The position numbers and the translations under genes were made by a program. 64,000 bases of DNA. Source: Agrypnia vestita. Its lineage: Eukaryota; Arthropoda; Insecta; Trichoptera; Phryganeidae. The notes under the pieces were generated by a model. The model had not been told where the DNA came from. It was given only the letters and a program-made list of their open reading frames with translations, and made no database searches. Positions 57,323 to 64,000 of this stretch are shown in pieces (the stretch's first letter is position 1; the number at the start of each line of letters is the position of its first letter). The DNA is taken from positions 1 through 64,000 of the forward strand of contig JADDOH010014819.1 of the NCBI GenBank assembly GCA_016648135.1, in the 5' to 3' direction.

Positions 57323-57604
57323 ATATATTGACTCCTCAATTACCAGAGCATTGAGCAAAACGCAATAATGAATGAAAAAGGAGATAAATTAGTTTTTTTT
57401 TTTAAGATTCTTTGCAGATCAATATTGTTAACCTATTTTATGTTGCAATATCTAAAATTGCGATCAATTTAAAGATTGTAAGCCCAGGTTTACCCCAAAG
57501 TACAAAAAAATCATTGAAAATGTTCAGAAAATTGTTATTATAAATCATTTTTATGTTCAGCATCATGCTAACTAGCCACTAACTGCCAACTAACATAGCT
57601 AACT
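57323..57604. other. Unassigned DNA
   Basis: A 'gattgtaagccc' word near 57472 recalls repeat C. Nothing else. Confidence 0.35.
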
Positions 57605-57910
57605 AACTGCCGTTCTTGTTGTCTTTAACCTCGCCTCAAATAATTTGTTTTCCATCCTCTCCTCGCTCATACGTTTCATATATCTCTCTCTATCTTCCAT
57701 TTCAGATCATCTCAGTGGTCCTTTCTTTATTCTGTCAACTACGTTACAGCCATTATTATATTCAACGTGCATTGTTTGATTGATTGATATTGATGGATAT
57801 CGTACATAGGCTTTCACACAGGCCAAGAAGCGAAGGCATTCAGTTTTTAATTTTTATTCATTTTTTGGTCAATTCCAGGCTTCACTTTCATGCATTAAGG
57901 GTGTTTTGAT
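57605..57910 (-). pseudogene. LINE family A copy, heavily decayed
   Basis: Nucleotide words match 14970-15270 in order: 'cctctcctcgctcatacgtt', 'atctcag.gg/act.cctttctttatt', 'ctac.ttacagcca', 'ttccaggcttcac'. A 50-bp unrelated insert lies near 57775. No open frame survives. Confidence 0.65.
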
Positions 57911-58989
57911 TCGTGAAAGAGATTCCTTTTGGTAATCAATATTACCAATAATTTTATCCACCTACAACAAAATTTCAGTTGACTCAAGAAAATTAACAAA
58001 GTAAAAAAACTAATTTTATTAAAAAAAACTTAAGTGTTTGCTATTAATTATTTCCTTGCCTAGGAGTATTTTTTGTACACATGTCACTAGTGGTATAAAA
58101 ATAATTGAAAAAAAAAATGGAGCACTTTCATCATCTTACGAATAAAAAAATATAATAATAAATCATTATTTTAATGCCTGATTATTATATATTATATACA
58201 ATATAAAATTAACTCGCGGTGTTTCTATCGATATTTTTTTCAAACGTTTTCACTTTAGTTTTAACGACTCGGAGGCTTTTAACAAAATCTAACATAGAAT
58301 TTTCCCCTTTCGATTTTTGTTTTGTTCATTCTTTAGGTCACAGGCATTCGGTAACTTAATTTTTAGATAAATTAAATAAGAGAAAAAAGCATATTAAAAA
58401 TCATTATTTTAAATTTGAAAATGAATTACAAGGAAAATATTATATGATACTTTGGTTCGACAATATATTTTATCGTACGGAGGTGAATCGATCAGCTTTT
58501 TCTTATTTACGTCAAAGTGAAGAGATAATATTATCTAAATATTTCATCTTAATACACGTTTCATTTGGCCTTTGTCTAGATAAATTATCTCCACGGGACA
58601 TATGTTCGTAAATCTATTATATCTCTTTCCGCGTTCAACGCAAACTTCCGGCATTCTGTATATATATATAAATAGAATATATCTTCTCAAAGTAAACGAT
58701 AAAATAAATATTACGAGACATGCTAAGATCAAAAACCTGCTCAACGATTATGTCAGATATGTGAGGGTATATAGAGGGAATTAAACTAATAAAATAAATA
58801 TGTTGTTTTATAATTCTATGATATATAGTATCAAATTTATCACGTTTCTGTGACGTTTGCATTTCATCATGGGTTTAACTTTCATCTATAATTCTGGTTT
58901 GGTCCAAGGTTTTGTAGAACTTTGTTTCTGAATACATGGTCTCGGAATATTTTCTTATAAAAGTTTTCACTTTGTTGTTGACGATTCTT
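57911..58989. other. Unassigned AT-rich DNA
   Basis: No supported gene. Confidence 0.4.
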
Positions 58990-59500
58990 TCTGTACATGT
59001 ATTTTTTACTCCCTTTGGTGTCTGCTTGCCGGCTTGCCGGCTTGCCTGCTTGCCGGCTTGCCGTCGAAAAACTTTGGATTGATTTTTGACCCTTTTCCCG
59101 TGATCCAATCGAGCTGAAACTTTTCAAGCAGACTCGTGGCGACGATCAAGAAGATTTATAAAATTTTCGTTAAAAAATAATAATAATTATAGTATAATTT
59201 TGGATTTTTCAAATTTTTAATAGTTTTTTTCAAATTGGAATCATTACAAAAGTTTGATTACTAGGAACGGCGGCCCGATAACGTCGCGGAATATTTTCTA
59301 AATTTGAATTACTCCGTTGGTATACATAATAGGTACTCCACTACACAAAGCATGAAGTGTCTTATCAAAGCTCAAAACATCTGAAATTTTAGAAATATAT
59401 TAAATAACTGTAAGTTTGGTGTTAATGTTATATGTTTTAATTCGTCTTTAATTGTTATTATACTTTACAAAGAAAGGGAGAATAATAAAAACTTGTTTTT
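58990..59500 (-). repeat. Repeat R, uninterrupted copy
   Basis: Inverted match to 19440-20290 without the LINE insertion; shared words listed there. It shows the empty target of that insertion as 'gacgatcaagaagat'. An 8-bp tandem lies at its end (59025-59064). Confidence 0.75.
59025..59064. repeat. 8-bp tandem, five CTTGCCGG units
   Basis: CTTGCCGG, CTTGCCGG, CTTGCCTG, CTTGCCGG, CTTGCCGT in a row. The 19440 copy of repeat R has a shorter version (about 20254-20270). Confidence 0.9.
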
Positions 59501-59614
59501 TATGTTTTTTTTTTATATTAAACTTTCAATTTTTTATATTTATTATTTTAATTATTATTCAAGGATACATGAATTGTCCTTTGTGTAGTATTAAAAAAAA
59601 ATTGTCTATTTTTC

Positions 59615-59785
59615 GAGTAGCTTGTTGATGTAATGGTCATGACGCCTACCTAATGATCCAGTGGTCGGTGTTCCAAGCCCCTTTCCGGGACACCAGCAAG
59701 TTAGTCCTGTCTTCATAGCACAAGCGATTAGCTTATTTTTAAAATAGTAATAAATCGATACGTACTTATGTTTGCATCTCTATAT
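59615..59785 (+). mobile_element. SINE family S, nearly full length
   Basis: 'cttgttgatgtaatggtcat' (A box side), 'gacgcctacctaatgatcc', 'gtcggtgttccaagcccc' (B box side), 'gggacaccagcaagttagtc', 'tcttcatagcacaagc', 'ttagctta' and the end 'tatgtttgcatctctat'. Confidence 0.75.
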
Positions 59786-60779
59786 TTTAAAAAATGACAA
59801 AATATAATACCAAGTATTTTAATCTAAAAGTTTTGTAAATAATATGATAATATAAACATTTTTACCCAAAATGCCTTTCAATAAAAAAATAAATAATATA
59901 TTAGGTACATATACATAACTGTATCAACGTAGAACCTAAAGAATATTTAGCACTTTATACGATCTGAAAAAATGTTGTATTTTTATTGTGATATAAAAAA
60001 ATTTTTTCCTTGTATTACTCGAATTAATTAATATTATTACAGGGAAACAAAAATAATACGAACCAACATTCGTTTTCGGAAAACAAACTCGCGTAATATA
60101 TTTCCGGGCGTGTTTACCCTCGGAGTTTCAATTCCACGTAGGTTTGCAATCACATTTCAACCCTCACCAATTTTGTAGTAGGGAGTTACATCAAACAATC
60201 AATTTTCCCTTATTTTGTAACTACCCGGTTTGCAATCACACACTATCAAATATTCACATGTCTACTTTTAAATAAAGAATTATCCCCTATTTGCAAAGTT
60301 TTATACACCCCTTCCCAATCATGAATAAAATTTGATTAATTAAGACAAATTATGTATGTCTCGCAGGGATGAAGCTATTTGCATGGGAAAGCGTATATGG
60401 AAGTCTTTGTTGGACGTCCACAGGGCTAATGACATGTCTTGGCTGGCTTCAGTGCAACCACAGTATACCCAGAACAGTAGTTTATCTCCGGCCTGTCGGC
60501 GAGTTATTAGCCTACTCTTGCATTGACGCTGGGGTTGTCACTTTATTTTTACTCTCTTTCTTTTAACCGTAGCGTCTGAGATTCTGACGCATAAGGTAGA
60601 CACGAAACCCGAAAATTTATGTAATTAGTAAACCTAGTTTCTGCACTTAAATTGCAAGAACGCTGATTAACATCAACGTAGACTTTTAAAAACTTACAGT
60701 CTATGTGATAATCAACACACCTTTTTAGTAAAGCACCATAAACATAAAAAAGGCATTTTTTCAGGAAGCGCATTTTTTT
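59786..60779. other. Unassigned DNA
   Basis: Moderately GC-rich 60360-60540; the 65-codon plus frame there has no recognised motif. Confidence 0.35.
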
Positions 60780-60925
60780 TCTAAATCGGCGGCTGCGAGC
60801 GCGAATGGCACCGAAGGCACGGCCCTTACTGCCGCCGCCTTGTGCTCCCATATTCTATGTCAATGTGTGCGTCACAGTGCGTGCGTACACGGCGCCGAGC
60901 ACGCACGCACACCTTCTAATGGGTA
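60780..60925. other. CpG-rich segment
   Basis: Many CpG dinucleotides and GC content far above the surroundings ('ggcgccgagcacgcacgcac'). A 100-codon minus frame (60549-60851) starts inside with Gly/Arg-rich MGAQGGGSKGRAF and continues into AT-rich sequence. No domain is recognised. Promoter-like composition, or a transposon 5' end. Confidence 0.3.
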
Positions 60926-61156
60926 GCGGCCAGTCTGTATGAAGACGTATTACTGTTTTTAGTATCCTGTGGTGCGACGTTCACTCATTCCTCTAAAGAA
61001 CAACCACTCATCTATAATAAAATTTTAATGTTGTATATGAATGTGTTTTTTATGTAATTCTTTTTTCATATTTGGTGTGACTACATTACCGCCATTGAAA
61101 ATTTGTGATTCCCATGAAATGTATAGATGTACCCGCTGGTAAATGAGACTTTGTAG
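60926..61156. other. Unassigned DNA
   Basis: Nothing supported. Confidence 0.4.
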
Positions 61157-61245
61157 GAATGTAGCCGAAGCAAAAGTGGTGTGCCAAGATAGAAGAATAT
61201 GTAATTGCCTACCCCTGCGGAGAAATGTGATGGTTAGTTAGTTAG
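61157..61245 (+). pseudogene. LINE family A, 3' end only
   Basis: 'aatgtagccgaagcaaaagt' and 'ggtgtgccaagatagaagaa' match the end of the 14807 frame (NVAEAKVVCQDRR), then 'cctacccctgcgg' and the 3' end 'atggttagttagttagt'. A severely 5'-truncated insertion in plus orientation. Confidence 0.8.
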
Positions 61246-61799
61246 TGATTTTGACTAGAGTATGAAGCAATATTATTTTTAATGTATGCATGATATTCAT
61301 CCAAATTTTCAACATCAACCTATTTTTTTACCCCTTTTTTTTTACTTAATGTATACTGTACTTTTAAACAGTATTTTTTTTACTTAATATACGCGGACAT
61401 TCCTTTAATTTTTTGTCAATATTCTTTTCGCTTTCGCTAACACGTTTTTACTATAGGTACGTATTTAATATTTTTATTTACAATCAATTGATTAATTTTA
61501 TAGTTATATACTATTTTGTTTCATATTCATAATGTTTTGTTCCAATTATATATATCGGCATACGTTCATCCTCCTAAGATGAGTAAATCTTTTTCTAACC
61601 AATATGTATTAAGTTCATGATAAATAAATAAAAAAATAGCAGTATATTATTACAAAATTTTAATTAGTGTCTTCTTTGAACATATAAATCAAAATATTGT
61701 AAAATTTGGTTACCTTTTAATTGATATATGCTTTTAAAATAATGCTTCATGTTTTTCGCCGTGTTTCCTCATATATTTTTGATTGAACCTAATACTGGG
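61246..61799. other. Unassigned AT-rich DNA
   Basis: Nothing supported. Confidence 0.4.
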
Positions 61800-61905
61800 A
61801 AAGCACAAAGTTAGTCATATTTTTCATGTCACATGGCTTATCTAGCTTAGTTTGAGTAATATTAAGAATATTGATGTGACGTGTGCTTCGTGTACGCATG
61901 TTTTT
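61800..61905 (+). mobile_element. SINE family S, body without tRNA head
   Basis: 'cacaaagttagtcatatttt', 'tcatgtcaca', 'tagcttagtttgagtaat', 'aagaatattgatgtgacgtg' and 'cgtgtacgcatg' follow the body of the 13992-14165 copy almost base for base. The head is missing. Confidence 0.7.
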
Positions 61906-62149
61906 TTTTACCACTATAAAGCGATTAATAGTTTTACTAGATAAATATGCCACTCATGTGCTACAATAAATATCGAACATTTAAGTCATTAACAATTATT
62001 CAATAACTTTTGGTGTAGGAAAAAATGTATTAAATGACAATTTAATTAATTAAGATAAATTATAGAGTCTCACAGATATTTATTTTTATGAGAAACGGTT
62101 ATAGTAGACTTTTGTACGATAAAGGGGGCTTACAACCTGTGTGATCTTG
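61906..62149. other. Unassigned DNA, repeat C words
   Basis: 'gggggcttacaacctgtgtg' near 62125 is an inverted match to repeat C of 42.6 kb. Weak. Confidence 0.3.
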
Positions 62150-62770
62150 CTTAAGTGATTACTCTACACTAGCGAAGGGAAAAACTTCATTTCAAAATGA
62201 AGACTACAACACACACACGTTCACCAGTTTGAAGACTACAAAGTGTACACTACAATTGTAGTAAAAACTACTTGAAGTGAAGTAATTGTAGTACTACGAA
62301 ATGAAGTGAAGTAAATGAAGTGAAGTAAGTGAAGTGAAGTAATTGTAATATTAATGAAGTGAAGTAATGAAATGAAGTAATAGTGAAGTAAATTTTTAAA
62401 TGAAATGAAGTATTTTTTTCCCAAATAAAAATTTGGCGAGCTAAAAAAAAAAACGTTCGATTCCAAAAAAATTTCAAACCATGGTTACAGATTCCAGAGA
62501 TTTCTTCGTATATCTACATCAACTTTCCAAAAATTTCACGTAAAAAATACACTATTTTAAATGTGTTTCTCATACTTTCGATAACTTTGAAGTGTATGTA
62601 TTTTGTAGTGTTCGCTTTAAAATAAAGTGTACTATTTGAAGTTTATACTTTCAATAACTTTGGTGTTTGTAGTTTGTAGTGTGCACTACACATCAAAATG
62701 TGCGAAGTGTGCACTTCAATGTAGTGTAGTACTACATTGTAGTAGTGAGTACAGAGCGGACCCATCACTT
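62150..62770. repeat. GAAGT/ACTAC-rich repeat region with subterminal motifs
   Basis: 62280-62410 is built of GAAGTGAAGTAA-like words. Both flanks carry many ACTACA/TGTAGT words and 'aagtgtacact' words in opposite orientation. The outer parts could be ends of a DNA transposon with subterminal repeats. Frames on the minus strand (Ser/Phe/Thr repeats) are artefacts of the repeat. Confidence 0.5.
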
Positions 62771-63794
62771 CTCTACACATTGCAACATTCACCAATTTCA
62801 TAATAAAATAATAATCCTGCAGTTGACAAATTCAGTAATTGTGTTCTCGGAACATACATATAGTAATATTGTGAGCATTTATTTTTTATGATGGAAATTT
62901 TTTTTTATGGTGAAGTGCAAATGATACCTTTACATAAAAAAACTATCATTTACATTTATTTTAAAAATGAAGAACAAAAATATGGATAAGACGAGAACCT
63001 CAAAATCTAAACTCATCTACCTACACATCTTGGAAGAAAACAGGTACACAGATGTAGCAGGTGGTTACGTCTTCTTCTTCCTCATACGCCGTCTTTTATT
63101 GAAGGTTAGTGACCATGTTGCTTGATAATTATGCGTTGCGAGATAATTATTTTTTTATTTATAGCATGAGTAAATATTTGAGAACAAAATAAAAACAGAA
63201 AACAAATTAAGCTGATTGAAAAATGTGATAAATAATTAACTGCATATTTAATGCAAGGAAGAAAAAATACATGGTTACATATACATATACAAAATACAAT
63301 ACATATACATACACTTGAGTACATACATACAAAAACTTGAGTAAGCATAATATCTGTGATAGGTGAAATAAAAATATAGTTAGGATTGTCTTATAAATAA
63401 AATTGCATTAAAATTGTAGTTGGGATTGTCTAATGGAATATGTGACTTGTAGTGTAGGAATCTAAGAAGTAATTTGTTTATGATTGCAATATGAATTCAG
63501 GACGGCAAGGTGTAGAGCTTTTATTAGGGAATCTTTTTATATACTAGTATATACATATAAGATCTTCGGCATTTAAGACATCGAAACCCATAAAATGTGT
63601 CCGAAGAATACAGTTTTTCGTGGTTTTAATACAATATGAATAGTTGTAAATCAAAACTTACCTGACGCCAAAAAGTATTTTTTTTTTTGACAAAACCAAG
63701 AAAACTCTTTTACAACTTGATTAAGGTGAAATAAAATGTAAGTGAAAAAAAAATTATTTCATTAGAAATTTGCATACGTATCACTGATGCTCCC
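62771..63794. other. Unassigned AT-rich DNA
   Basis: ATAC-rich near 63270-63330. No gene. Confidence 0.4.
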
Positions 63795-63862
63795 TGTGCG
63801 ATGGGAAAATAGCCCTACGTGAGTGCGCCTTAGAGAGTAAATAAGGGTATTTTCCCATCACA
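63795..63862. other. Hairpin sequence
   Basis: 'gatgggaaaata.ccct' and 'agggtattttcccatc' pair across about 25 bases. Possibly a small MITE or a decayed foldback. Confidence 0.6.
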
Positions 63863-63960
63863 AAGCTCATGAGAGGCGTAGCAACAACAACTTAGTCAGA
63901 ATGGCGAGGGGATACTCGATCACGAGGCCCGGCTACAACAACAACAAGAGCTCCCTCAAC

Positions 63961-64000
63961 ATATACAGAGTTATTTGTAAAACATTAATAACCTCGCAGG
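63961..64000 (+). mobile_element. Left end of a family M MITE, cut by window edge
   Basis: 'gagttatttgtaaaacatta' and 'ataacctcgcagg' match the left end at 35219-35256. The rest lies outside the window. Confidence 0.7.

Noticed and set aside
62236..62477. Ser/Phe/Thr-rich minus frames of 69-76 codons
   Set aside because: Translation of GAAGT repeats, not a gene.

Overview
The window looks like repeat-rich, gene-poor nuclear DNA of an animal, most likely an insect. It is strongly AT-rich, and it carries a mariner element, several LINE tails of types common in insect genomes, tRNA-headed SINEs, Penelope-like retroelement (PLE) debris and many foldback MITEs. I cannot fix the order or species from the sequence (a beetle or another large-genome insect would fit). 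I found no host protein-coding gene, tRNA gene, rRNA gene or CRISPR array that I can support. Almost every short open frame is chance or transposon debris.

Layout. 0-8 kb: LINE C-terminal relics, a PLE endonuclease tail between inverted repeats, a SINE joined to a LINE tail, and two large foldback MITEs. 8-12.4 kb: mostly unassigned AT-rich DNA. 12.4-21.4 kb: two LTR-like copies, hammerhead-like and SINE copies, LINE tails of two families, a repeat R copy split by a LINE insertion, and a 26-bp tandem array. 22.6-23.4 kb: a foldback repeat and an unusual GC-rich open frame. 25-27 kb: repeat R, a hammerhead-bearing foldback and a LINE tail. 29-36 kb: two MITEs, a PLE 3' region with hammerhead core, an LTR fragment and microsatellites. 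38-42 kb: a GC-rich island, a hammerhead-like fold, paired repeats and a decayed GIY-YIG fragment joined to a LINE tail. 43.5-45 kb: a 1,264-bp mariner with perfect 29-bp TIRs and one frameshift, followed by a long palindrome with a hammerhead core. 46-49.4 kb: LINE tails and a SINE split by a hAT MITE. 49.4-52.3 kb: a 367-bp PLE-like foldback and a PLE endonuclease fragment between inverted termini, itself inside an 87-bp direct repeat. 53.7-54.3 kb: a 37-bp minisatellite. 55-64 kb: a perfect 22-bp palindrome, SINEs, an LTR with TATA box, MITEs, repeat R and a GAAGT-rich repeat.

The most interesting theme is the recurrence of a hammerhead-ribozyme-like core (CTGANGA, short hairpin, GAAAC) at about nine places. 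Two lie just downstream of PLE GIY-YIG endonuclease reading frames, and several lie inside palindromes. Minimal hammerheads in PLEs are established knowledge. The palindromic non-autonomous forms and the 87-bp duplicated flank here deserve checking. No pathway or operon-type cooperation can be inferred; the elements interact only as nested insertions.
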